Of a DNA stretch of 6,922 nt, positions 1-5,396 are shown piece by piece (the stretch's first letter is position 1; each line of letters opens with the position of its first letter). The notes under the pieces were generated by a model that saw nothing but the letters and a program-made list of their open reading frames with translations, was not told the DNA's origin and did no database searches. Location of the stretch: the NCBI GenBank assembly GCA_937931765.1, contig CALHAO010000257.1, positions 1 through 6,922 on the forward strand, read 5' to 3'. The DNA comes from an uncultured Thiotrichaceae bacterium. Its GTDB lineage: Bacteria; Pseudomonadota; Gammaproteobacteria; Thiotrichales; Thiotrichaceae. Made by a program: the position numbers and the translations under genes.

Positions 1-18
1 TAGACATTATTCCAAAAT
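1..18 (+). repeat. IS left terminal inverted repeat
   Basis: TAGACATTATTCCAAAAT; pairs with the right end at 1022-1039 with a single mismatch. It starts at the first base of the window, so a longer repeat or the flanking target duplication cannot be seen. Confidence 0.9.
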
Positions 19-98
19 AAAAATTGATGGATAAATCACAATTTCTAATGAGTCAATAGCGTCAAAAACCGTTTAACATTGTTGCTTTTGCTCTTACC

Positions 99-599
99 AT
101 GACTGACTACAGCTACGCAGCCGTCAAAGCACTCCCAAAAACATTTCTGGCGATGACCGGACTTACAGTTAAGGAGTTTGACCAGCTTCTGTTTCACTTT
201 GATAAAACCTACCGTTTGCAGCGAATAGCTGAAGGTAAGAAGGCCGATGAAACACGGGGTGTTTCGGGCAAACTCAGGACAATCGAAGACCAGTTGTTTT
301 TTCTGATGTTCTACCTCAAAACCTACCCGCTTCAGGAAGTCATCGCTTATTCTTTTGGTTTATCGCAAGGTAAAGCCAATCGCTGGATACATCGCCTGTC
401 TGTTATTTTAAAAGCGGCTTTGGCGGATTCCGGTCACCGTCCTGCCAGACTACCCGAAGAGCTGCTAGCACGGTTGGAAGCTGAAACCGCCCAGGCCGTT
501 GGCATTGACGGAACCGAGCGTCGCCGCCAGCGCCCGTTGGATAATGATGCTCAGCGTGAGTGCTACAGTGGAAAAAAAAGCCCATACAATGAAAAATAA
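99..599 (+). CDS. IS5-family transposase, N-terminal part (HTH domain and first catalytic Asp)
   Basis: This frame encodes the DNA-binding half of the transposase. Residues about 13-105 match the helical, helix-turn-helix N-terminal domain found ahead of DDE_Tnp_4-type catalytic domains (seen as the patterns TGLTVKEFDQLL, LRTIEDQLFFLMFYLKTYP and FGLSQGKANRWIHRL). The first catalytic aspartate is D137 in GIDGTERRRQRP. The conserved CYSGKK motif follows at 156-160. After K160 the frame leaves family similarity (SPYNEK) and stops, while similarity continues in the +1 frame at KAHTMKNN. The ATG at 99 was chosen because the residues after it already look like the family N-terminus; no good Shine-Dalgarno sequence precedes it. 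On its own this product has only one catalytic acid and could at most bind the IS ends. Confidence 0.85.
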   Translation: MTDYSYAAVKALPKTFLAMTGLTVKEFDQLLFHFDKTYRLQRIAEGKKADETRGVSGKLRTIEDQLFFLMFYLKTYPLQEVIAYSFGLSQGKANRWIHRLSVILKAALADSGHRPARLPEELLARLEAETAQAVGIDGTERRRQRPLDNDAQRECYSGKKSPYNEK

Positions 600-1005
600 T
601 ATCATTGCCGGTTTGGAAGATCGGCAGATTAAATATCTGGGGAAAACCTGGTCAGGGAAAGCGCACGATAAAAAGATGGCTGATGAGGAGGGCGTAAAAC
701 TCCCTGAAGGCTACGAAGTTTACCGTGACCTTGGATTCCAGGGGCATGACATGGGTGAAGGGTTAATAGTGATGGAGCCTAAAAAGAAGCCTCGTGGTGG
801 TAAGCTAATGCCATTGGAGAAAGCGGCTAATCAGGATATATCCAAAGTGCGCGTGATTGTTGAGCATGTTATTGGTGGTGCCAAGCGATGCCGCTGTGTA
901 AAAGACGTGTTCAGAAATTGGCGGCCAGAATTTAGTGATTTGACGATGGAATTGGCCTGCGGGCTTCATAATTTACGTAGCGACTTTCGCATCAAAAATT
1001 ATTAG
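499..1005 (+). CDS. IS5-family transposase, C-terminal catalytic part (frame +1)
   Basis: This frame carries the rest of the DDE catalytic domain. Family-like sequence begins only at about 571 (KKAHTMKNN); the stretch 499-570 is open but is an out-of-frame reading of the upstream part, so its ATG is probably not a true start. The second catalytic acid is the D of YRDLGFQG (codon 727-729), and the third is the E of VIVEHVIGGAKR (codon 862-864). The end, ACGLHNLRSDFR, is the usual IS5-type C-terminus, followed by TAG at 1003-1005. Joined to the upstream part by a +1 or -2 change at the A run, it would make one transposase of about 302 residues with all three catalytic acids. Without that joining it lacks D137 and the DNA-binding domain. 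Confidence 0.8.
   Translation: MALTEPSVAASARWIMMLSVSATVEKKAHTMKNNIIAGLEDRQIKYLGKTWSGKAHDKKMADEEGVKLPEGYEVYRDLGFQGHDMGEGLIVMEPKKKPRGGKLMPLEKAANQDISKVRVIVEHVIGGAKRCRCVKDVFRNWRPEFSDLTMELACGLHNLRSDFRIKNY
572..579 (+). other. A8 run at the transposase frame junction (slippage site or indel)
   Basis: Eight consecutive A's fall exactly where family similarity switches frames. A standard -1 ribosomal shift here leads to a stop within a few codons (AAG CCC ATA CAA TGA), so it would not rescue the protein. Removing one A gives GKKAHT; adding two gives GKKKAHT, which better fits the YSGKKKxHT pattern of this transposase type. Transcriptional slippage on long A runs is known in some IS elements, so controlled expression is possible, but a simple indel explains it equally well. 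Confidence 0.6.
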
Positions 1006-1021
1006 CATAGCATTAGCTCAG

Positions 1022-1039
1022 ATTTTGGAATAGTGTCTA
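1022..1039 (-). repeat. IS right terminal inverted repeat
   Basis: ATTTTGGAATAGTGTCTA, whose reverse complement is TAGACACTATTCCAAAAT. It matches the left end at 17 of 18 positions. It lies 16 bases after the transposase stop codon, the usual tight spacing in a short IS. Confidence 0.9.
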
Positions 1040-1101
1040 TTAATCTTTGACTACAACGCTATCGAATATGTTCTGGGCTTGGGGATTGTTGATACTTAAA
1101 A

Positions 1102-1137
1102 CAGTAAACCCCTCTCAGGGGCACGAGAGGGGTACTG
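1102..1137. repeat. Stem-loop 1 with AGGGGCAC loop
   Basis: A perfect 9-bp stem, ACCCCTCTC (1108-1116) with GAGAGGGGT (1125-1133), closes the 8-nt loop AGGGGCAC (1117-1124). The stem extends by four more pairs, CAGT (1102-1105) with ACTG (1134-1137), past a two-base AA bulge. On the minus strand the hairpin is followed by TTTACTGTTTT, so it could act as an intrinsic terminator for leftward transcription. Confidence 0.85.
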
Positions 1138-1144
1138 AGTTGTC

Positions 1145-1176
1145 AATAACTCTCCCAGGGGCACGGGAGAGTTATT
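1145..1176. repeat. Stem-loop 2 with the same AGGGGCAC loop
   Basis: A perfect 12-bp stem, AATAACTCTCCC (1145-1156) with GGGAGAGTTATT (1165-1176), closes the loop AGGGGCAC (1157-1164). The loop is identical in sequence and orientation to that of stem-loop 1 and starts exactly 40 bp after it. In the nine pairs nearest the loop, three differ between the two hairpins (positions 2, 6 and 8 from the loop), and all three changes are compensated on the other strand, so pairing is kept while sequence is not. Confidence 0.85.
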
Positions 1177-1182
1177 CAGGTC

Positions 1183-1220
1183 GGTCTTGCAGTCAGGGCT
1201 AAAGACTGGTTTGACCTTTT
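1183..1220 (+). terminator. Possible rho-independent terminator, third hairpin of the cluster
   Basis: CAGTC (1190-1194) pairs with GACTG (1204-1208) around a 9-nt loop that again begins AGGG. Outside an internal loop, GGTC (1183-1186) pairs with GACC (1213-1216), and TTTT follows at 1217-1220. The T tract is short and the stem is interrupted, so it is a modest terminator candidate for rightward transcription. Confidence 0.35.
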
Positions 1221-1228
1221 GGGGCTTG

Positions 1229-1312
1229 CTCTACTTGTTATTTTTATTATTAATACTGCTATTATTTTATTGTTGTTGTTAATTTATTATTTTGTTTATG
1301 TTTCTTGTTATG
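1229..1312 (+). other. T-rich low-complexity tract
   Basis: Roughly 80 bases composed mostly of T and A, with TTA/TTG/TTT triplets on the plus strand, including three consecutive TTG triplets near 1270. No start codon or inverted repeat gives it a clear role. It could be easily melted or bent DNA, or an AT-rich relic. Confidence 0.5.
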
Positions 1313-1426
1313 GTTAGGTGATTGCAACCGGCGTGCCAACTATCACAATAAACCCATAAGACATTGATTTTAAATAACTTAAATTATTTTCTGCTGATTT
1401 CTTCGTGATGGAATTTTAGGGGGAAG

Positions 1427-1484
1427 TGTCAACTTATGACGGAATGGCAGTGACAGAATTGTCAGTTGAGCCTGAACTGACAAT
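1427..1484. repeat. TGTCA/TGACA cluster with a 10-bp hairpin
   Basis: The pentamer TGTCA or its complement TGACA occurs four times, at 1427-1431, 1451-1455, 1460-1464 and 1478-1482. The last two are part of a perfect 10-bp stem, ATTGTCAGTT (1458-1467) with AACTGACAAT (1475-1484), around GAGCCTG. It lies about 230 bp before the antitoxin gene. It may be a binding site for a dimeric regulator, a terminator without a T tail, or the end of a degraded mobile element. Confidence 0.5.
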
Positions 1485-1653
1485 CTAACGTGCATGAACA
1501 GATTTCACTTCAAGCATGGAAATCTCCGACTGCCACAGTAGGAAACTATATTTACCAAGCAATTTCAAACTCTGACTTTAAATATGTCTGGTAAATTGAG
1601 TCCGAAGATTTATCAGTTACCGGCTATTTTCCTGTGAGTTCAGCATGATAGAT

Positions 1654-1677
1654 ACAAATTTCCTCCCGCAAATTTGT
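1654..1677. promoter_or_regulatory. Palindromic operator candidate of the toxin-antitoxin operon
   Basis: ACAAATTT (1654-1661) and AAATTTGT (1670-1677) form a perfect 8-bp inverted repeat with an 8-bp spacer. The right half abuts the extended -10 element of the predicted promoter, so a bound dimer would block RNA polymerase. Type II antitoxins commonly repress their own operon from such sites; that it is this antitoxin's site is inference. Confidence 0.55.
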
Positions 1678-1685
1678 GCTACAAT
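1677..1685 (+). promoter_or_regulatory. Extended -10 promoter of the toxin-antitoxin operon
   Basis: TGCTACAAT fits the extended -10 consensus TGnTATAAT with one change. No good -35 lies 16-18 bp upstream, which is usual for extended -10 promoters. Transcription would begin near 1692, leaving a leader of about 24 nt with a GGGG-containing weak ribosome-binding site (1704-1710) before the ATG at 1716. Confidence 0.55.
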
Positions 1686-1715
1686 TTATGGTAACAAAAA
1701 TATGGGGTAGTAATT

Positions 1716-2042
1716 ATGCAATCATTCAGCATCAGGGATTTGCGCGAACGTTCCGGTGAACTAAGTCGGGAGGTAGAAGCTGGAAAATTATCGGTAGTCA
1801 CCCGACATGGCCACCCTCTGTTCGTTACCGTCCCATTCAGCGAAGAACTTCTCAGTTATGGCGTACACATTACACTTGCCACACAACTGTTCAAAGAAGG
1901 CAATCTAAGTATTGGAAAAGCGGCCAAGCTGGCTGGTATGCCACTGGCTGAATTTACCGAACATGTTAGTGACCAGAACATTCCTATCGTAGATTTCGAT
2001 GCGGAAGAGTTTGACCAGGAAATGGCATACCTGAATTCATGA
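1716..2042 (+). CDS. Type II antitoxin, Phd-like N-terminus joined to UPF0175 C-terminus
   Basis: This 108-residue protein is the antitoxin of the operon and presumably binds and neutralises the PIN-like protein encoded next. Residues 1-47 look like the Phd/YefM DNA-binding fold (IRDLRERSGELSREVEAGKLSVVTRHGHPLFVTVPF). Residues about 53-103 look like UPF0175/COG2886, including the helix-turn-helix-like stretch LSIGKAAKLAGMPLAEFTEHV at 64-84 and an acidic tail (DFDAEEFDQEM) suited to contacting the toxin. UPF0175 proteins are the usual partners of DUF3368 toxins, which supports the assignment. The stop overlaps the toxin start by four bases (ATGA), implying translational coupling. The palindrome at 1654-1677 overlapping the promoter suggests autorepression. 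The domain boundary is read by eye. Confidence 0.85.
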   Translation: MQSFSIRDLRERSGELSREVEAGKLSVVTRHGHPLFVTVPFSEELLSYGVHITLATQLFKEGNLSIGKAAKLAGMPLAEFTEHVSDQNIPIVDFDAEEFDQEMAYLNS

Positions 2043-2542
2043 GCAAAATTATTGTTTCCGATGCGAGTCCATTGATTGCATTAGCAAAACTCGACCACCT
2101 TGAATTATTGTTTTGTTCTTTCTCTGAAATTCATATTCCTAATGCTGTGTATCTGGAAGTAACGTCAGAAAGCCAGCGGACAGATGCGCAACGCATTGGC
2201 GCTTTTGTTACCAAACACAAAGCAGCGCAATGCTTTATTCATCATGACCTGAAAAGTGCAGAGTACCTGATTTTTAAAGGTAGGCTGGATGAGGGAGAGT
2301 CACAAGCTATGGCGCTGGCAAGTCAACTAAAGTGTGGTGTATTAATTGATGAGCGTCTTGGCAGAAGCATAGCTGCCCAACATTCTATTCCTGTTGTCGG
2401 TATTATGGGTATCTTGCTCAAAGCTAAAGAGTCCGGTGCAATTGAGCGAGTCAAACCTCTTATTGCTCAATTGCTTATACATAAATACCGGTTGTCTTCA
2501 AAAGTAATCAATATTGTGTTGAATAGGGCAGGTGAACAGTAA
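2039..2542 (+). CDS. DUF3368 PIN-like toxin
   Basis: This 167-residue protein has the full pattern of DUF3368 (COG2405), a PIN-related family paired with UPF0175 antitoxins. PIN toxins are metal-dependent ribonucleases, so RNA cleavage is the expected but unproven activity. Likely metal-binding acids are D8 in VSDASPL, E40 in YLEVT, E87 in DEGES and D104 in LIDERLGR, all in the expected order. The C-terminal block GIMGILLKAKESGAI, then YRLSSKVINIVLNRAGE, also fits the family, so the gene appears full length with no missing catalytic acid. It starts inside the antitoxin stop (ATGA), so it is probably translated by reinitiation and kept below antitoxin levels. About 97 bp separate it from the NACHT gene. 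Confidence 0.88.
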   Translation: MSKIIVSDASPLIALAKLDHLELLFCSFSEIHIPNAVYLEVTSESQRTDAQRIGAFVTKHKAAQCFIHHDLKSAEYLIFKGRLDEGESQAMALASQLKCGVLIDERLGRSIAAQHSIPVVGIMGILLKAKESGAIERVKPLIAQLLIHKYRLSSKVINIVLNRAGEQ

Positions 2543-2573
2543 GCCATCTGCTTAGCTTTGAAGGAAGTGTAAG

Positions 2574-2602
2574 TTGTAGGTACATCAATAACTGTATATT
2601 CT
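2574..2602 (+). promoter_or_regulatory. Possible promoter of the NACHT gene
   Basis: TTGTAG (2574-2579) and TATTCT (2597-2602) are separated by 17 bp. TATATT at 2595-2600 is an alternative -10 with 15-bp spacing. Both are moderate matches. Position in the 97-bp gap after the toxin gene suggests independent expression, but readthrough from the toxin-antitoxin operon is equally possible, as no terminator is visible in the gap. Confidence 0.35.
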
Positions 2603-2639
2603 TTCCACAGAACCCTGAAATTAGAATATAGGTTAACAA

Positions 2640-5297
2640 ATGTCTGGTATAGAGTTTCTGCTTGGTACTGCTGCTTCCCTCCTTGCTACAGCCATTGATC
2701 GAGTGTTGATTGAACAGCCTAGCCGATGGGTACGTCGACAGGTAGATCGTCGTATCGAAGACCTGACGGATGCAGTAATAGAACCGATGGTGGAATACTT
2801 CAAGCAAGAAGGAATTGATGAGGAAACTACCAAACTTATTGCGAAGGAGGCGGAGACGCCAGTTCGCTTGTTAATCGAAACCAGTGACGAGATGATCGCT
2901 CGAGGGCTGGATGTCAATGCCATCACGGCTTACATACTAGAGGAAAAGCTCGATAGAAACGCTAGTATGATAGCCGAGGAATATCCAGCACCATTTGCTA
3001 CGATGCTGCGGGCTTATGTTGACTTAGCTGTCCGTACACCGCCCTTATTCGCAGATTGGGAACAAAAGCAGTTTGCCGCAACCTACCAAAAATTGAGGGA
3101 ATTCGAGGCGACTCTTGCTAGGATTTATGGCGACATGCGCAAAGTAGCCGAACGGCATGAGCGTGGTGAAGCATTAATAGACCGAATTATCGCTCACGAA
3201 GCCGGACAATTGGCACTGAAAATGAGCATGCATGGCCTGCGAAGTTCTGAGCTTCCACAGACCGACATCGACAACCTTTTTATCCTCCCTCATTTTGCTG
3301 AACGTAAATTAGTTAAAAAAGGGAAAGAGTTAAGCGAACCTGAACGTCTCAGCAAGGCTCAATTCGATGATTACTTCTCGCCAGGTAAAACAGGACTACG
3401 CTGTGTTGTGGTAGCTCCGGCAGGGGCTGGTAAGACGACATGGACAGAGTGGCTAGGCTCGCAACTTATAAACGCTCCACAAAAAGCCGCATTGCCTATC
3501 AATATTCGTCTCCGACTCACTATAAAGAATCCTGAACTACCAACGCTTACGGAAGCAGTGCGAAGTGTGGTTACTTCCACATTCCATGACAAGTTTGAGC
3601 CGCACGATATTGAGAGTTGGGTGAATGACGCTAAACTGACCTTATTGCTCGACGGCTTTGACGAAGTCCCCGAAAGTAAGCGCGATAGCGCTTGGGGTTG
3701 GATTAATAGCTTAGCAGCCGCTGATCCTGATATTAATATAGTGGTGACCAGCCGTCCACTCACTACAAGTCATATCCAGATACTTGTTGAAAATGGCTAT
3801 CGGCACCTTGACCTTGAGCCATTCGATGAAGATCAGGTTGAAAACTATATTGCTAAATATAAGGAACATGGCCCATCTATTCAAACCGGCGCACCAGAAC
3901 TGTCAGCGTCAGAGCTTGCACATACTTGGAGAAACGACCCAAGTCTACGCCCATTAACTGCAAATCCGCTGCTATTGTCGACTCTGCTCGCTGTACATCG
4001 TATGGATGGCGAGCTGCCTCAGGGACGAGCTGCACTCTATGAGCGTTATGTTGATGGGATGCTTGGTGCCTGGGAAAACAGAAAAGAACTTGCCCCTCCA
4101 GATGTGGCCCTGACTAAGCAAGCAAAACGTCGAATCCTTGAGTTGATTGCAATTAATATGATTGCTAATGAGGTAGATGCTGTCGATGAAAATGAAGCAG
4201 CAAAATGGATCAGTCCATATCTAAAAGAGATTTGTGTGGAAGCATCCGTAGATACCGTACTCGAAAATCTACGTGAACGATCTGGCCTGCTAATAGGCCC
4301 TGGGCAATACAGTTTTGCACATAAATCGATCGGCGAGTTCTTGGTAGCCTGCGCTTGCCATAATGGAATCGCTCGTGATGCAAACGAGCAGCGTTATGAT
4401 CGCATGCTCCTAACTCGAAAAAGTAGTGAAGATCGTTGGTTAATGGTGGTTTTCTTATGGGCTGGACTTGCTCCAACAACAGATGTACAGCTCTTGCTCG
4501 AAGAGCTGATTAACGCGGACGATTTGGGATTAGCGGATGGCCTACTACAAGAATGCGGGGAGCATCTTGACCGAGAAAGACGAGCAGAAATTTGCTGGAA
4601 GCTCCTAATCCGGTTGAATGAAATTCAGCTCTCCGGTAAAAGTGTATTAAAAGGGATTAGGTCATACTACGAGGTACCCATTGCTTCCCCCTCCACGAGT
4701 TCAAAGAGAAGATGGCCAATGCCTGTGTTGCGCTCTCCAGCTGGAAGTTATTTTGGTGGTGGTTCAGAATATTTTGATAGGAGTTGGATCAACCCTCAAG
4801 ATTGGGATCAATACATAGAAAAGCTCTCTCCTGTTAATTTCATGGAGCTATTGCAGCACTTAGGTTTTGATAGAAATATCGCGGAACGAACTCTTCCGGC
4901 AGTAACAGTCGAAGAACAGGTTGCTTGGCTAACTTGGTTTGCCGTGTCTTATGGGGGTATAGCTGATCTTGCTAGCATATTCAAAGACTGTCCGGAGGGT
5001 TTCTGGCGTGGGATTGCGATGTATGCTGGTCTAAGGGCAAAGTTTGATGAGCATCCGGTGTTCGAACTAAAGGCCGATGTCTTTTCGCTTATTTTGGAAT
5101 CAGAAAACTCGAAGCCCTCAGAAGTAGTTTGTGCCGATTTGTGTAAACTAAAGCTTGAAGAAAGAAATTCGTGGGCCGAAATGATTGCCAAATTCCTCGA
5201 CAAGTATGCAGAGAGAGAGACAGAGCTACCTCTATTAATCTCAGCGGTACAAAGGCTTGATGAAGGCTGTAAAGCTGCTATGAAAAATCAAAGGTGA
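2640..5297 (+). CDS. NACHT-domain STAND NTPase, probable NLR-like defence protein
   Basis: An 885-residue signalling ATPase. The NACHT core spans about 252-450: Walker A VAPAGAGKTT with K265, Walker B LLLDGFDE (D338, D341, E342) with the NACHT-typical extra acids, and a sensor-like VVTSRP at 368-373. The helical/winged-helix part follows, with LTANPLLLSTL near 439-449, LPQGRAALYERYV at 459-471, and YSFAHKSIGEFLVA at 557-570, equivalent to the F-H-S-EFLAA signature of bacterial NACHT proteins. Residues 1-250 are mostly helical; 5-24 are hydrophobic, and no nuclease, TIR or protease motif is visible. Residues 575-885 show no clear LRR, TPR or WD repeats and include a loop rich in Ser, Arg and Gly at about 683-712. 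Known bacterial NACHT proteins sense phage and trigger cell death; that role here is inferred from architecture and neighbours. AGG at 2630-2632, seven bases before the ATG, supports the start. Confidence 0.85.
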   Translation: MSGIEFLLGTAASLLATAIDRVLIEQPSRWVRRQVDRRIEDLTDAVIEPMVEYFKQEGIDEETTKLIAKEAETPVRLLIETSDEMIARGLDVNAITAYILEEKLDRNASMIAEEYPAPFATMLRAYVDLAVRTPPLFADWEQKQFAATYQKLREFEATLARIYGDMRKVAERHERGEALIDRIIAHEAGQLALKMSMHGLRSSELPQTDIDNLFILPHFAERKLVKKGKELSEPERLSKAQFDDYFSPGKTGLRCVVVAPAGAGKTTWTEWLGSQLINAPQKAALPINIRLRLTIKNPELPTLTEAVRSVVTSTFHDKFEPHDIESWVNDAKLTLLLDGFDEVPESKRDSAWGWINSLAAADPDINIVVTSRPLTTSHIQILVENGYRHLDLEPFDEDQVENYIAKYKEHGPSIQTGAPELSASELAHTWRNDPSLRPLTANPLLLSTLLAVHRMDGELPQGRAALYERYVDGMLGAWENRKELAPPDVALTKQAKRRILELIAINMIANEVDAVDENEAAKWISPYLKEICVEASVDTVLENLRERSGLLIGPGQYSFAHKSIGEFLVACACHNGIARDANEQRYDRMLLTRKSSEDRWLMVVFLWAGLAPTTDVQLLLEELINADDLGLADGLLQECGEHLDRERRAEICWKLLIRLNEIQLSGKSVLKGIRSYYEVPIASPSTSSKRRWPMPVLRSPAGSYFGGGSEYFDRSWINPQDWDQYIEKLSPVNFMELLQHLGFDRNIAERTLPAVTVEEQVAWLTWFAVSYGGIADLASIFKDCPEGFWRGIAMYAGLRAKFDEHPVFELKADVFSLILESENSKPSEVVCADLCKLKLEERNSWAEMIAKFLDKYAERETELPLLISAVQRLDEGCKAAMKNQR

Positions 5298-5343
5298 TCT
5301 GAGGATTTTTCTGCCAAGAGCACTGCTTAGCTACTACAAATCA

Positions 5344-5371
5344 GGTGATTCAGATAAATATCTGAATCACC
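5344..5371. terminator. Palindrome between convergent genes, possible bidirectional terminator
   Basis: GGTGATTCAGAT (5344-5355) pairs perfectly with ATCTGAATCACC (5360-5371) around AAAT. It sits between the NACHT stop and the hchA stop, which converge, the normal place for a shared terminator. Neither side has a strong T run: the plus strand continues ATTACATTTCTT and the minus strand TGATTTGT, so termination may be weak. Confidence 0.55.
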
Positions 5372-5396
5372 ATTACATTTCTTACCATGACCAACT

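Larger units (their letters stand above)
1..1039 (+). mobile_element. IS5-family insertion sequence, complete at both ends but with a split transposase frame
   Basis: Both ends are visible: the 18 bases at 1-18 match the reverse complement of 1022-1039 at 17 of 18 positions (the only mismatch is T7 against C at 1033-equivalent). Both outermost dinucleotides read TA, so the element can be read as 3-1037 flanked by a duplicated TA target, or as 1-1039 with TA inside the repeats; the left flank lies outside the window, so this cannot be settled. Inside is one transposase coding region, in two frames, with DDE motifs typical of the IS5 superfamily (IDGTER, LGFQG, VEHVIGGAKR). Length of about 1.04 kb fits the family. 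The frame break means that the copy is either dead or depends on slippage. ISfinder subgroup not assigned. Confidence 0.9.
1102..1220 (+). ncRNA. Candidate small structured RNA (three hairpins, direction uncertain)
   Basis: Two strong hairpins with identical loops followed by a weaker hairpin and T4 have the outline of a small regulatory RNA. Compensatory changes between the two copies argue that the folded form matters. No convincing promoter was found just upstream: GATACT at 1091-1096 is a possible -10 but lacks a good -35. The minus strand is also possible, since stem-loop 1 is followed there by a T-rich stretch. I do not recognise a named RNA family. Confidence 0.3.
1040..1715. other. 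Hairpin-rich intergenic region without a convincing gene
   Basis: No convincing coding frame is visible on either strand. From left to right it holds: two stem-loops with identical loops (1102-1176); a third hairpin ending in T4 (1183-1220); a T-rich tract at about 1229-1312 built largely from TTA, TTG and TTT triplets; a group of TGTCA/TGACA words with a 10-bp stem (1427-1484); a 7-bp stem AGATTTC/GAAATCT (1500-1506/1519-1525); a long-loop pair ATTTACCA/TGGTAAAT (1550-1557/1589-1596); and the promoter/operator of the toxin-antitoxin operon (1654-1692). The density of inverted repeats suggests RNA structure, protein-binding sites or debris of older mobile elements. Confidence 0.7.

Noticed and set aside
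24..51. Transposase promoter (TTGATG with TAATGA)
   Set aside because: The -10 is a poor match and the spacing is only approximate; not strong enough to annotate.
1102..1176. Short CRISPR-like array because of the exact 40-bp spacing
   Set aside because: Only two units; the shared part is an 8-nt loop and parts of the stem, not a constant repeat separated by unique spacers, and no cas genes are present.
1102..1220. Retron msr/msd-type noncoding RNA
   Set aside because: No reverse transcriptase is encoded nearby and the hairpin order does not clearly match; the neighbours are a toxin-antitoxin pair and a NACHT protein.
1490..1594. Open frame of 34 codons from a GTG, reading VHEQISLQAWKSPTATVGNYIYQAISNSDFKYVW
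   Set aside because: No ribosome-binding site, rare start codon, overlaps inverted repeats, and no family recognised; it could be a relic but is not supportable as a gene.
2508..2926. Minus-strand open frames over the NACHT start
   Set aside because: Their translations look like antisense shadows of the real gene, with no motifs and poor start contexts.
3371..3763. 130-codon minus-strand open frame opposite the NACHT Walker region
   Set aside because: It is the antisense of a strongly conserved ATPase core and shows no independent coding character.
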